NCBI RefSeq assembly: GCF_000321225.1
Contig: NW_004451886.1
Span: forward strand, 241,361-305,360
Length of the DNA stretch: 64,000 bases
From: Odobenus rosmarus divergens
Lineage: Eukaryota; Chordata; Mammalia; Carnivora; Odobenidae
Direction: 5' to 3'
In this document: positions 10,469-21,957 of the stretch, piece by piece
How positions within the stretch are numbered: the stretch's first letter is position 1
Layout: the number at the start of each line of letters is the position of its first letter
Position numbers and translations under genes: made by a program
Notes under the pieces: generated by a model
Told to the model about the DNA's origin: nothing
Database searches by the model: none
The model's input: only the letters and a program-made list of their open reading frames with translations

Positions 10469-12216
10469 CTAATGAGCTATAAAAACAAAATAATTCAGGC
10501 TTTTTAAAAAAATTATTACAATTAAAAATGTTTATTACATTTTAAAGAAGAAAAAAGCTCTCAATGAAGAACATTTTCTATGTGCATTTATTACAAAAAC
10601 AAAATATCAGACCAAAGAGCATTAAAGTTATCTTTCTCCAACCTGCCCCTTCTGTTTCCATCTTTAACAATCCTGCTGAGTGATGTGGTTTCTGTTTTCA
10701 ACCTTTCCTGATATGTAAGTGGGTACCAGACAACTCATTCTTTCTTCTGACAGCAAGCAGCAGGATGTACTTCTGATAACAACAAGGTAAGAAAGGGTAA
10801 AATTAATTTTACATTTCCCCTGAGGCCCTTCTTTCCTTATTACCAACTACATTTCAATTGATTTTCTCTTTCTGACACAATGAAGAATTAATAGCACTGA
10901 TGACCTTTCAGAAGGCAACATAAAGGATCTTCATCTATTTAAGTAATATAAAGAAATTATTGGTTTCCTTAATAAGATAAAGCCAAATCTTCCAAACCCA
11001 ACAATGTTGAGAAGTTTTCTATTTGCCACAGACCTCTACCTCTAAGCACAAGACTGGACTCACTTGGTTCATTTTCTCCTTGGCAAGCTACTAATATTTT
11101 TCTGTCACCAATGTGTAAGCCTCAAGGGAAATAAGTTTCAATTATTTGCAGACATGTGAGTTGAAGGGCAGATTTTATTAAAATTTTGGTCTTTAACTTC
11201 TAATTAAAGAGTAATGTACAAATTGATAATTTGACTTTCAAAATTTAATTCTCCCTAGCTTTGGCTTGTTTCAATGAGATTTCCATAACTCTCCTGAACC
11301 ATTAGCACTTTCTTGAAATGGAACTCAGAGGACACAATCTATAGACAGAAATTCCCTTTCTGGCCAGTCCATGATCCAATTTAACAAATTCTGGTTTCCT
11401 CTAATAGGATTTCTTTCCACCATGAGTGGTTACCACCAGGGATAGCTATTACTATAGAGCTTACCACACATTATTACATTATTATTACACAATATTCTTT
11501 CTAGTATTGCTTTCATGATTTTGATATCTTTGTCATTTATTTTGTTCTTAATAAGAAATTAGAGATTTAGATTTAAATTCTCCATAACAATATGAAGACA
11601 AAAAGAGACTTAGAATAACCTTTCAGAATTAGGGCTCATAGACATTGTTGCAAATAGGAATTAATAAAATAGATGCCAATTTTCTCGAGCTTGTACATTC
11701 TATTCTACTTTACATAGATAAAGCTTCCACAGATATGTAATAACCCTTTATCAAAGTAATATGAGATAATTCTTTCATTGCAAACAGGAGAGGGGAAAAT
11801 CTAGAGAAAGACAGAATATAAGCAAATTTTCAATAACAAATCTTGGTAATGTTATAAAATACTATAGTCAGTTATTATTCAGCTCTGAGACAATATGCTA
11901 AGACTGAATTATGGTACCTCTAGGAATAAAACAATAGCCACATTTCCCAAATAGCTTTGTATGCTTCCTGGGGTTTCCCAGTAACCAGAAGAAGCTACCC
12001 TGAACACATTTGTGGTGAAAGGAGGCAGGAAAATAAAGAGGTAGGAGCTTCAAATAAAATATTCCTTTGTTGTTCATGTAGTAGAGCTCAGAAAAAATTC
12101 CTCCAAGAGAAGGACTTGTGGAATATTTGATTTCCAGCTCTTGTGAGCAAAATGTGCTAGCTGTATTAACCATGCTGGCTATTTTTAGCTGATTTCATTT
12201 CAGTAAGAATTAGCCT
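10469..12216. other. Unassigned stretch, about 1.7 kb
   Basis: Nothing was recognised by eye. The minus-strand frames at 10664-10846 and 11898-12173 are short and have no domain. The right edge touches one partner of a dispersed repeat. Confidence 0.45.
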
Positions 12217-12552
12217 GTCCCATTGATTACAGGCTGGGATTGCATCAGATTATGTTTTTCTGTTGTACCAGAATAAGCAGTTACCAATCTAGACAAGAGT
12301 CTACATGGGAAGGAAATTTAACATACTCAGCAACACCGGACTTCACATCTAGAAAAGGCACCATTTTCAATGTGATCTATGTGAATGATGGTCCCCAGAG
12401 TTATAGATTATACAGGTTTGCATTTGCAAATGTTTCAGCAAGAATAATACTAACATGTACATCTATATAGAGTGTGCTAAAGAAAAAATAGATAAATGTA
12501 CAGAGTTCATTGGTTTATCCTTGTAACTTTCCTGTAAGTTTGCAAATCTTTT
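12217..12552 (+). repeat. Dispersed inverted repeat, partner 1 (family not named)
   Basis: This segment matches the reverse complement of 48438-48782 with no large gaps. Over about 125 aligned bases (12243-12368), a hand count gives about 13 differences, near 90% identity. The match is weaker but clear to the right, for example gtgctaaagaaaaaatagat against its partner. Neither copy has a convincing open frame; the 76-codon frame at 12240-12470 is not kept in the partner as far as I can tell. It ends where an antisense SINE begins. It may be an ancient repeat whose consensus I do not recall. Confidence 0.85.
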
Positions 12553-12555
12553 ATG

Positions 12556-12694
12556 TTTTTGTTTTTGTTTTTTTAAGTAGTCTCCATGCCCAACATGGAG
12601 CCCAATGTGGGGCTTGAATTCACGACCCTGAGATCAAAGCATGAGCTGAAATCAAGAGTCAGAAACTCAACCAACTAAGCCACCCAGACTCCCC
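12556..12694 (-). mobile_element. Can-SINE fragment, antisense, older type
   Basis: Reading antisense: a T-rich start, 'caacatggagcccaatgtgg', 'ggcttgaattcacgaccctg', 'aaatcaagagtcag' and a head ending cacccagactcccc. The TC-rich body is absent, as in the oldest short Can-SINEs. A younger SINE inserted at its head end. Confidence 0.88.
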
Positions 12695-12702
12695 TGAAAT
12701 TA

Positions 12703-12715
12703 TTTTTTTTAAGAT

Positions 12716-12754
<39 letters not shown>

Positions 12755-12928
12755 TTTTTTATTTGACAGACAGAGAGAGAACAAGCAGGGGGAATGGCAG
12801 ACAGAGAGAGAGGGAGAAGCAGACTCCCCACTGAGCAGGGAGCCAGATGCGGGCCTCGATCCCAGGACCCCAGGATCACAACCTGAGCTGAAGGCAAACG
12901 CTTAACCGACTGAGCTACCCAGGTGCCC
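12703..12928 (-). mobile_element. Can-SINE, antisense, inserted beside an older SINE
   Basis: Nine-base duplications ctgaaatta flank it at 12694-12702 and 12929-12937. The tail is an expanded (TTTA)n run at about 12713-12765, followed by a GA-rich body, 'gcctcgatcccaggacccc' and a head ending ctacccaggtgcccc. The tetranucleotide run grew from the ancestral aaataaataaa tail. Confidence 0.95.
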
Positions 12929-12949
12929 CTGAAATTACTCTAAAATAGA

Positions 12950-13850
12950 ATGTTTCTGATGATCAAATGATGCTATTAAAGAAATAGTGTAAAGACAAGC
13001 CACATATAACCAACAAAAAAGAAATAGTAGCAACCTACATCTAAAACTCTTACCATTCGATAATTAAAAAGTTAAAAAAAATAGAAAAATGAGGATAAGA
13101 CAAAAAAAGTAAAAGAAAAAATCTTCAACAAAAGATGAAGCATAAATGAAAACAAACACATAAAAACATATACAACCTTCATATCAGGAGAAACAGAAAT
13201 TTAAAACATAGTTATGATTCTCTACCCACCAAGTTTTCAAGGTTAAAAACTCTGACAAAAAACTAGTGTTGAGAATGTGAAGCAAGAGGAATTCTTACAC
13301 AATGCTGGTGGATGTGTAAGCTGATATAACCCCTTAGAAAAAACTGGAAATTGTCTAACAATATTGAAGATACATGAAACCTTGAACCCCATGTATCTAC
13401 TAGAATGTATATGTTTTCAAGGAACTGTAAAAGAAGACAGGCACATGACTGTTGGTGGCATCCTTGTTTGTTATAGCTAAAAACTAGCAAAAGCCCAAAT
13501 GAAAAAGAATAACATTAGCTAAACAGTTCAACATGGTTCATCTTAAAAAGATAAATTTGAATGAAAAGAAGCAGTTCAGAATAATATCTATGGTATGATA
13601 CCATTTATATTATGTCCAAACATTCCATATTGGGAAACAAAATATATACATAATTCTTATTTGTATTATATATTTTATATTATATATAATTCATGCATAT
13701 GAATTCTAATACTTTATTAAAACTATAAAGAAAACCAAGGAATTATAAACACAAAATTCAAGTTCATAGTTAACTGAAGATGAAAGCTGATTGTGGTTGG
13801 AAAGATATATACAAGGAACTTTAATGATTTAGTAATTCTTTTCCATAAAT
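12950..13850 (+). mobile_element. Old LINE-1 fragment, distal ORF2 to 3' region, sense
   Basis: The order of blocks follows L1 ORF2 near its 3' end: an AT-rich segment with 'catataaccaacaaaaaaga', then 'cttacacaatgctggtgg', 'gtatctactagaatgtatat' and 'ttgttatagctaaaaactag'. No frame stays open and the copy is dead. Boundaries are approximate. Confidence 0.7.
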
Positions 13851-14462
13851 TGGATTATATTATATATGTGGGTTTTGTTGTTGTTGTTAATTTTCTATTA
13901 TATTATGTAATACTATAATTTTGTTAATTTTTCTATTATGTCATGTAATATAATAGATATTATAGTATGTAAAAATATTTTATGAATTTAAAACAAAATA
14001 AAATTTAAATTCTTTGAATTCTATAACACATCAATATTTTATCCTTTCAGACAATGGCTCCTAATAAGCATTTTGAAAATATTTATTGATTATATAGATA
14101 GATAATTTTATAAAGAGTTTGAATACTTTTTTTTAATCAGCTATATTTCTTTCTTAGACTCAAAAATTTGAAAAAAATATTAAATACCCCTTAGGTCAAA
14201 GATGAGAATAGGATCACTTATATCCATTTAATTTCTATGTTATTAAAACTACTCAAAACTTGGAAATAGGGTAAAAAGATTCTGTGTGGTTTTCAATATC
14301 TTGTAAGAACATTCTTTAACAATCCAACCTAAGGTCATCAAATGCTCTAAGAAAATGTAACTTTGTATGATTTACTATTTGCTGGTCTTAAAGCACAATT
14401 TTCCAAAGTTGCAATTTAACTTGTAGAACATTGATAAATTGCAAATAAATGTTGACAAATAG
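13851..14462. other. Unassigned AT-rich stretch
   Basis: AT-rich DNA with many TATA-like runs. Nothing specific recognised. Confidence 0.45.
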
Positions 14463-14691
14463 AAATGCAGATGTTTTCGGGGTGCCTGGGTGGCTCAGTT
14501 GGTTAGGCGACTGCCTTCGGCTCAGGTCATGATCCTGGAGTCCCGGGATCGAGTCCCACATTGGGCTCCCTGCTCAGCAGGGAGTCTGCTTCTCCTCTGA
14601 CCCTCCCCCCTCTCGTGCTCTCTATCTCTCATTCTCTCTCTCTCTCAAATAAATAAATAAAATCTTTAAAAAAAAAAATGCAGATGTTTTC
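14463..14691 (+). mobile_element. Can-SINE with 16-bp target-site duplications
   Basis: Perfect 16-bp duplications aaatgcagatgttttc lie at 14463-14478 and 14676-14691. The element between is near consensus: ggggtgcctgggtggctcag, 'gatcctggagtcccggga', a TC-rich body and 'taaataaataaaatcttt'. The A/B-box regions of the tRNA-derived pol III promoter are recognisable. This is a young copy. Confidence 0.97.
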
Positions 14692-15415
14692 TACACGGTA
14701 AGAAAAAAAGATTGTGGTTTTGTTGCCTTGTAAGGCATTAATCTGTTTTAAATCTGCTATAGATGACTTACTTCAGCTTTTTTTTTTTTCTTTTACTGGC
14801 TATATATTTTGGTCCTATGTATCCTCTTTGGAACGAGCTTTGTCATCCTGCTGCTTCCTTCATTGATTTGTGAAATAAATATTTGACATATGCTCAATAT
14901 ATGTTATTGTAACTTTTTTCAAAAATTATTATTTTATCCCCATAACAAGCTTCCTAGAACTGTAACTTGCAAGAAAATTGGCTAATGATATACCTTCATG
15001 TGTCACAATAAAGTTTGTGTATCAAAATGCATCTGTATGTTTTCATGACTGTCAAAATTTTAAGAAATTCTGAATGGGCCAGAAAATCCATTACTCCATA
15101 GGAGGTTCTGATTCAAAAAGTATTATTTATAATTTAAATACACCTGGGCAAAGGAAGGGAAAACTGCCATGACTGAGCAAAAAGGTTTAAAACATGAGGT
15201 AGAAATCAGAGATTATGTAATCCCTATTCTTTTTTGTTTTGTTCTTTTTTGAGTTTGGTTGCTATTTTTTTTTCTCAAGAGCATAAAGTAGCCAGTTACA
15301 TTCTAAACTGAACCAAAGTATCCTGAAGTAATATGATAAAAGAACATATGCACTACATTGACAATGTAATATTTTCAAAAGTATTACTCCAGATTTTTTG
15401 GAATGCAAATATTGT
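14692..15415. other. Unassigned stretch
   Basis: No repeat or coding frame recognised. T-rich runs occur near 14780 and 15230. Confidence 0.45.
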
Positions 15416-15668
15416 TCTTATGATACTTTATTTTGTTTTAAAGATTTTTTTATTTATTTGAGAGAGAGAGAGGAAGAGCACAAGCCGGGGGAGGGGCAGA
15501 GGGAGAGAGAGAGAGAATCTTGAAGCAGTATCCCTGATCAGTGCAGAGCCTGACACGGGGCTGGACCTGGGGCTCAATGTCACGACCCTGAGGTCATGAC
15601 CCAAGCCGAAATCAAGAATTAACTGCTCAACCAACTGAGCCACCCAGGTGCCCTCTTATGATACTTTA
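15416..15668 (-). mobile_element. Can-SINE, antisense, with 15-bp target-site duplications
   Basis: Duplications tcttatgatacttta lie at 15416-15430 and 15654-15668. The antisense SINE between them has an expanded GA body and a head ending cacccaggtgccc. The 'gtcacgaccctgaggtcatg' and 'ccgaaatcaagaatt' variants mark an older subfamily than the near-consensus copies. Confidence 0.95.
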
Positions 15669-15857
15669 TAGTCTTTGTGAATCAGTGTTTCTGTAGGTTT
15701 TTTTTTTTCCCTCTAATAATATTGTGCTTCTTCAAGGGAAGTAGTAAATAAATATTGTATTTTTTTCTCTTAAAATAGTCTAGAAGTTAAAGTAGCCCAG
15801 TTTTCTCTTACTGTTACAAGACTTGAAGAATATCATACTGCAAAAAAGTGTACCCTT

Positions 15858-16030
15858 GGGGCTCCTGGGTGGCACAATTAGGCCTCAGACTCTTGGTTTC
15901 AGCTCAGGTCATGATATCAGGGTCATGAGATTGAGCCTCATATCAGGCTTGAGATTCTCTCTCCCTCTGCTCCTCCTGCTTGTGCTCTCTCTTTCTCTAA
16001 AATCAATAAATAAATCTTAAAAAAAAAAAA
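15858..16030 (+). mobile_element. Can-SINE, diverged
   Basis: The head ggggctcctgggtggcacaa is followed by 'tcaggtcatgatatcagg', 'gagcctcatatcaggc', a short TC-rich body and 'aataaataaatctt' with an A run. Mutated head and short body indicate an older copy. Confidence 0.9.
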
Positions 16031-16084
16031 GCAGATCATAGGTAATATCTTATATTTAATTGATTATTTGCAACCTATTCAGTC

Positions 16085-16285
16085 ACATTCACTCACTGAT
16101 TCACTCCTTAGAACGAATACATTGAGTACCTCATATTTTGGGTGCAAAGGAGTAGAAAGCTAATGCAAGGATTACAAAACAGTCTTCCCTAGAAAGAGCT
16201 TTGGTCTGTTGAGGAAAATTTAAAACCAATCACAGTATTTAACACTTAGGAAGAAAAGGGGAATGAGCTGTTATGGAAAATAAGA
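16085..16285 (-). repeat. LINE-2 fragment, antisense (probable)
   Basis: The phrases 'ttcactcactgattcactcc', 'tacattgagtacctcat' and later 'tcttccctagaaagagcttt' follow the reverse complement of the L2 3' end. It is highly diverged and the boundaries are approximate. Confidence 0.52.
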
Positions 16286-16416
16286 ATTAAAGACAAAATA
16301 TAAAATAAAAGAACTAAAACATTGCACCACAAAGCAATTCGTGTTAAAAATCGTCATCACATAACAAAAAATAAAAAAGCTATTTTTTAGTTTTATTGAT
16401 ATTAATATGCAATATA

Positions 16417-16617
16417 GGGGTGTCTGTGTGGCTCAGTCATTAAGCGTCTGACTTCGGCTCAGGTCATGATCCCAGGGTCCTGGGATCAAGCCCCGCATTG
16501 GGCTCCCTGCTCCGTGAGAAGTCTGCTTTTCCCTCTCCCACTCCCCTTGCTAGTGTTCCCTCTCTTGCTGTCTCTCTCTCTCTGTCAGATAAATAAATAA
16601 AATCTTTAAAAAAAAAT
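16417..16617 (+). mobile_element. Can-SINE
   Basis: The head ggggtgtctgtgtggctcag is followed by 'catgatcccagggtcctggg', 'ccccgcattgggctccct', a TC-rich body, 'cagataaataaataaaatc' and an A run. Short tgcaatat words on both sides may be the target-site duplication. It lies at the start of an old L1 3' fragment. Confidence 0.95.
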
Positions 16618-16639
16618 TAAAAGAAAATGTGCAATATGG

Positions 16640-17110
16640 CTGTCGAGAATGAGGTAAGAAAAGCATAGTCATCACCTACTGGTGATAATAGGAATTAACG
16701 CAACTTTCCTGGAAATAAATTTTGTGATATGTGTCCAGATTCTTAAATTTTTTCATCATGCTTCGTTAACAAATCTAATTTAAAATATCTTCTAAGTAAA
16801 TATTCATAAATTCATGTGCATATGTATGCATAAATACATTCATCATAGTACTGTCTGTAATCACATATATGTCAACCTTAAAGGAATGAAATGATGAAAT
16901 GATCATACTGTGAAATATTATGTGATATTAAAATAATGGTTTCACTGTTTTTAATGTCACATGAAATGCTTATGTCAAAATATTAAGTTAAAATTTTATA
17001 TTCAGTTTGAATTACAGATTTGTTTCTCAAACCATCAAAAAGTCTACCACGTAGTATCACTGAGTGTTAGCAGAAGTGTTTTTATTTTCTTAAAACCTTT
17101 CCATGCTAGC
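16640..17110 (+). mobile_element. Old LINE-1 3' region, sense (probable)
   Basis: The order 'ggtgataataggaattaacg', 'ctttcctggaaataaat', 'cataaatacattcatcatag', 'gtgaaatattatgtgatatt' and a closing 'tttttattttcttaaaacc' follows the 3' portion of old mammalian L1 elements. No coding capacity remains. Confidence 0.55.
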
Positions 17111-18207
17111 CTATCTTCCACATGAAGAAAATACTGGTCTTATAACTGGGGAAACATTTTAAATATAAAAGGGATTAGAAAAAAGTAGGCTGTTAAATAG
17201 TCTTAAAAAACAAAACAAAACTGAAGAGACATTCATGCTTTTCTCAAAATATGTTGAATGCATGCATGAATAGTTTCAGGAACAAATGCATCCATGAATG
17301 AATGACTTAATGAATCGATAGAAATGAATTACAATAACATATTCTAGCAAAGAAACAAATATTTCTAAATAAGTAGAGCTAAAGTTTTTTCTTTATACTA
17401 CATGGGGGGGAAAAAGGCTAAGAGACTTAAAAGAACACACCTGGTCATAGAGGATGGTTTTATTCAATCTAAGTAAATAAACTAGTTCAAGGACTTCAGT
17501 GTTCAAAAGCAAATGAATGTTTCAACTTTAGAGATTCCTCCTTATCTAATGACTAAAAAAGAATACCAGCAAAGATTATGCAAACAGTGAAGTTAAGGTA
17601 GACCTGACATTCAACCACTACGCACAGATAAGACCAAAACACTTGTTAAAATATTTAAGTACTTTCATTCTGGTTGCCTGGAGGCCCCATATCCCCTGCC
17701 CCCTTTCAATATTGTTTCTTCTCCAGGACTTTCCAGGTATCACCCTGAATAACTCAAGGATTATTGCCCAGCAGAGCGGAGGACCCATGAAACTCTGCCC
17801 TGCCATCTATCCCGATTAGTTGGTGCCTGTGTTACCAATTGTTAAATTATTTTAATTTTACCTTGATTTAAGATTAGACCTTGAAAACTGTCTACTTTTT
17901 AAAACTCTGTAATTGAGACTTTTTTCCTAATTCAAACTAGCCTCTCTAACTGGTCAAATGTGGTTGGTTTTTTTTTGTTTTTGTTGTTGTTTTTAACATT
18001 ATTACCAGGACACAAATCATTTAATAGAAAAATAATATCCATTAAATTTACTGACATCTTCCAATTCAATATCAATATCTTCTCTACTGAATATCTTTTT
18101 TTTTAGTTTAGTTTAGTATACCTTTCTAAGAATTTTCCAAATGAAGAAATTTCCTCTTTAAAAAAGCAGTAATTGTCTTCATTTTCATTACATGATACCT
18201 TTCTTTT
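17111..18207. other. Unassigned stretch
   Basis: Nothing recognised. A slightly GC-richer block at 17665-17815 underlies a 62-codon minus-strand frame without known domains. Confidence 0.45.
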
Positions 18208-18437
18208 TCAATGTAATTCTTTTTTTTTTTTTTTAAGATTTTATTTGTTTATTTGCTAGAGAGAGAGAGAAAGTGACAGTACAAGCAGGGGGAGTGGCAG
18301 GCAGAGGGAGAAGCAGGCTCCCCACCGAGCAAGGAGCCAGATGTGGGACTCGATCCCAGGACCCTGGGATCATGACCTGAGCTGAAGGCAGACGCTCAAC
18401 CGACTGAGCCACCCAGGCATCCCTCAATGTAATTCTT
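18208..18437 (-). mobile_element. Can-SINE, antisense, with 14-bp target-site duplications
   Basis: Perfect duplications tcaatgtaattctt lie at 18208-18221 and 18424-18437. The antisense SINE has a long T tail, a GA-rich body, 'gggactcgatcccaggacc' and a head ending cacccaggcatccc. Young copy. Confidence 0.97.
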
Positions 18438-18763
18438 TATGCAGTTCAAATGCATTTCAGTTCACTTCACCTCAAGCCTGTCTATGGATGACTGTATTTC
18501 AGCTCTCCGTAACAGATGCTTCTTGGAAGAATACAATATGTGTTTCAATTCTGACCCATTCTGTCTTCCTAATTTGCTCTATATCTAGCCATAATTGTGT
18601 ACTCTTCTCTTAGAACAGTAATTTTTCTCTAGTTCAACTTGTAATTTTTGGTTAAAATTGTTTAGGAAGTCCTTTTGATATTGCAGCTTATAGTACATTA
18701 CCAGCCAACCTAAAGACAAGTTAAGGAATATTTTAGGTAGACTTCCAAATAATTTCAACCATT

Positions 18764-18792
18764 CTATTAGTTAGGGTTCTCCAGAGAAACAT
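18764..18792 (-). repeat. Terminal stub of the old 'ccagagaaac' repeat
   Basis: Only the reverse-complement terminus is present (ctattagttagggttctcca then gagaaac). It is homologous to the starts of 20208-20787 and 39822-40340, after which the sequence departs. Either later DNA replaced the rest or it was deleted. Confidence 0.65.
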
Positions 18793-19263
18793 CTAGACGC
18801 AAAGAGGAATGGTGAGGGTAGGTCTTGAGGAGACCCAGCATTGTCTTGCATGGCAACTGCCTCAAGGGGAGGCCATTACAGTTTCCTCAAGCAATACAGG
18901 GTTAATCCCCTCAGAAGGATTAAGAGATACCTCTTCCACTGATAAAGAAGACTCATCAGAATTTAGGGGTACAGTGTTGCCAGCTTCATCAGGGTTTTCC
19001 CACACGTCCCCATTTCAGCTTTTAGGATACCATTCCTTCCCAATTAACGTCCTCACTCTAACAGTAGATACCCCACAAACCTAGGAGTTCAATTAGTGTT
19101 GTAATTTAGCCAGTCACAGGAAGTTTCTGGATTTGATTTTCAGTCATCTCAGTCCTGCTGCTACAGAAGACAAGGATCTCCAAGAAGGCACACACAGAAG
19201 CTTTTAGATCATGTATGTGGTGCCTTAGCTGGGAATTCAAATCCGTGAGCTCATCCTTTTTGA
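18793..19263. other. Unassigned, possibly an old repeat
   Basis: Moderate GC content with phrases such as 'ctgctgctacagaagacaag' that feel repeat-like, but I cannot name a family. The 91-codon plus-strand frame at 18809-19084 has no recognisable domain. Confidence 0.35.
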
Positions 19264-19795
19264 TGTAGGAAAAACGTTAGGGTTCAAAGCCAATGGCCAA
19301 GAAATAATTCTTGAGACATCTTTGGTGCAAAAAGGTGATTTTATTAAAGCACGGGGACAGGACCTGTGGGCACAAAGAGCTGCAATGGGGTCATGAGGAG
19401 TGGCCCGTTATATACTTTCAAGTTGGGAGGGGGTTTGGGATAGCATTAAGTTTCTAGGGAATTTTGGAAGGAAGGTTTCCAGGTTGTTGAGGGGGTTAGC
19501 TATTTTTGGGTAAAGGCCATTTATAACCGTCTAATAAAACCTTAGTCATGAGACCCTTCAAATGTATACTGGTGGGCCATATGCTTGTGGGGAATGATTG
19601 CTAACATGTATCTTGGGGTTTTAGAGATAAAGGAAATTTCTAAAGGAGTTTTTATATGTTAAAATAAACTTACAGGATCCTGGTGAGGGGGGGAGGGTCA
19701 GGCTAGGATTGGCATTTGCCCTTAGCAAAGTATTAACATAGAGGCAGTTGAGTTCCTAGAGGAATGTCACTCTGCCTGTTTCAAGAACTTGTCAA
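19264..19795 (-). mobile_element. Retroviral LTR, probably ERV1-like, minus orientation
   Basis: The block starts tgtaggaaaaacg. Read on the minus strand it has a TATA-like gtatataac at about 19408-19418, then an AATAAA (plus-strand tttatt at 19340-19345) some 65 bp downstream, which is the LTR U3-R layout. It resembles solo LTRs common in carnivore genomes. I could not confirm a target-site duplication, so the right edge is approximate. No internal retroviral genes adjoin it. Confidence 0.6.
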
Positions 19796-19988
19796 TGGGC
19801 TGTAGATGGTAAGGAAATTTAAAAATTTTTCTTCTGCCTTTGTTTTTCCCACATCACTTTTCTTTCCTCATTTTGTAGCAACATTAGGAGCAACCAGCCA
19901 ATTTTACTATATTCCTTAGTTTGCCAAAAATGTTTGAAAGTATCATATACACAATTGCCAAGATCTTTGCTTCTCATAAGTGCTTGGT

Positions 19989-20032
19989 TAGAAGTATCCA
20001 ATTCTAATGTTTTGTTTTGTTTTGTTTTGTTT
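19989..20032. repeat. Short (TTTTG)n-like simple repeat
   Basis: Several tandem ttttg units lie at about 20009-20032. Low complexity, non-coding. Confidence 0.7.
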
Positions 20033-20207
20033 TTATATTTCTATTGCCAGATCACGCCATAGCCTATCAGTGCTGTCTTTCCTACAGGAAAGCCATTGCT
20101 GCCTTTTATCTAATCAAATTAGAGAACCAACTTCAGAAACTCCAGAACCAACTCAGAAACATCATCCTTAAAATTGTTCCTCTAGAACCATTTTCAGTAT
20201 CAAAACT

Positions 20208-20787
20208 TTTATTAGTCAGGGTTCTCCAGAGAAACAGAACCAACAGAAGTTATGTTTTAAATAGGTAGTTAGATGGTAGGTGGGTAGGTAGACGAACAGA
20301 CAGAGATAAATATAGACAGAGACAGAAAGGAGAGAGAGAGAGAGAGAGAGATCGATTCATTATAAAGAATTGTCTCAGAGGATTATGGTGGCTGAGATGT
20401 CCCTAGATCTCCAACAGGCCAGTTAGAGACCCAGAGAAACCAGGGGTGTAGTTCTGGTCTAAAAGCTGGCAGGCTTGAGATTTAAGAAAAGCCAATGTTT
20501 CAGTTTGACTGTGAGGGCAGGAAAAAAACAATGTCCCAGCTGAAGGTGTCAGGCAGAAGGGGGTCCCTCTTACTCACAGGAGGGTCATCCCTTTTGTTCT
20601 ATTCAGGCCTTCAACTAATTAGATGAGATCTAGCCACACAGGAAGAGAAATCTGCTTTACTCAATCTATCAATTCAAATGTTAATCTCATTCATGAACAC
20701 CCTCAGAGACATTCCTAGAATGTTTGACCAAATATTTGGACATTCCTGTGACCCAGTCAAGTTGACACATAAAATTAAATATCACAA
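20208..20787 (-). repeat. Old interspersed repeat ('ccagagaaacagaacc' family), near full length
   Basis: It begins attagtcagggttctccaga and ends 'gttgacacataaaattaaat', with 'ccttcaactaattagatgag' and 'caaatgttaatctcattcat' in between. These internal blocks recur in the same order in 39822-40340. A (GA)n microsatellite at about 20325-20350 lies where the family carries simple sequence. TG...CA-like ends suggest an LTR-type element, but I do not assert a name. Non-coding. Confidence 0.75.
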
Positions 20788-21124
20788 CTGCCCAAGTTCT
20801 GTTCATATTTTTACTATCTAAATTCATGATCAAGATAATTTTGAGCTAATTGTGAGTTTGTATGGATTCTACCTTTGTAAAATTGAAGCCTTAAGTGGTC
20901 TTTCCAGACTTTGGTGTCTTTGGTGCTTAGTTGTGCTTATTTTGTAATATGGACATGGGGCAGGGGTGAGTAGATGAATGTGAGGGTCTGAAGTAGTTTT
21001 CTTTATATTAAAAATTGCAAAGTGAAGTTACTAAGAATTCAACATCACAGCAAAAACACACAAACTTTCTTCTTGTAGTGGTTCTATGACTTGTACTTGA
21101 TACTTTCAGAAAGATTAGAATAAT
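20788..21124. other. Unassigned stretch
   Basis: No repeat or coding frame recognised. Confidence 0.4.
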
Positions 21125-21472
21125 ATATTAAAGCATATTTACAGCTAAAAAAAAACCGGCAAAAGGGGAATAAACTCTCAAAGATCACATAACAGGCATA
21201 ATACTAAGTAAATACGACCGCATGTGGTACACAGACCGTATGTATGATCCCATTTGTATAAAAGTCAAAAGCAGAAAAACAACTTTATGATGGCAGAAGT
21301 CAAAGAGTAGTTATTTTCTGGAAATGTTGACTATGAGGAGGCTCAAGGGAGCGTTCTGGAGTTATGGCTATGTCATGTATTTTGATCTGGCTGGTGGTTA
21401 TTCGTAAAGTGGCTTACTTAAGATTTGTGCACTTCACCTTATATGAGTTATACCTTAATTAAAATGTTTTTT
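21125..21472 (+). mobile_element. Old LINE-1 3' end, sense
   Basis: The blocks 'atgatcccatttgtataaaa', 'ggttattcgtaaagtgg', 'cttaagatttgtgcacttca' and 'gagttataccttaattaaaa' are the 3' UTR signature of old L1 elements, ending at the A-rich tail. Non-coding and 5'-truncated. Confidence 0.85.
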
Positions 21473-21957
21473 AAAAATCATGATTTTTCCTAATAAAATA
21501 TTTTATAGGCAATCTGAAATATGTGCCAAGGATGGGGCAAAGTAAGCAAGCTAAGACAAATTCTAGAGAAAAGTAAATCAACATGTTTCAGCCAGATAAG
21601 GTAAGTTCTGCATACTGAACAAGACTCCCTTGAGAGAAAGCCAATACTTCAATCAATATAAAGTCTTTATAGTTTTCACTATAATAGTATTCAGGTTGGT
21701 TTTTCCTGATTTCTCATTTGGAACATGGGCTGTTGCATTCTCTTGTATTCTCCTTAGTGAGCTTTAAGGCTTTTAGAATATGAAGCACTATATCAAAAAT
21801 GTGTTTCCAGTGAAATGTACTAAATTAAGGTATAATATGACATCTTAAAAATGATTTCCATTAAAAGTATTATTTAAGCTAAATATGAGATTTTTAAAAA
21901 AAAATATATTTCGGAGTTAAAGCATTTGTTACACCAAACAAGAAGGACGAGGAGGAT
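21473..21957. other. Unassigned stretch
   Basis: AT-rich and without recognised features, leading into the purine tract. Confidence 0.4.
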
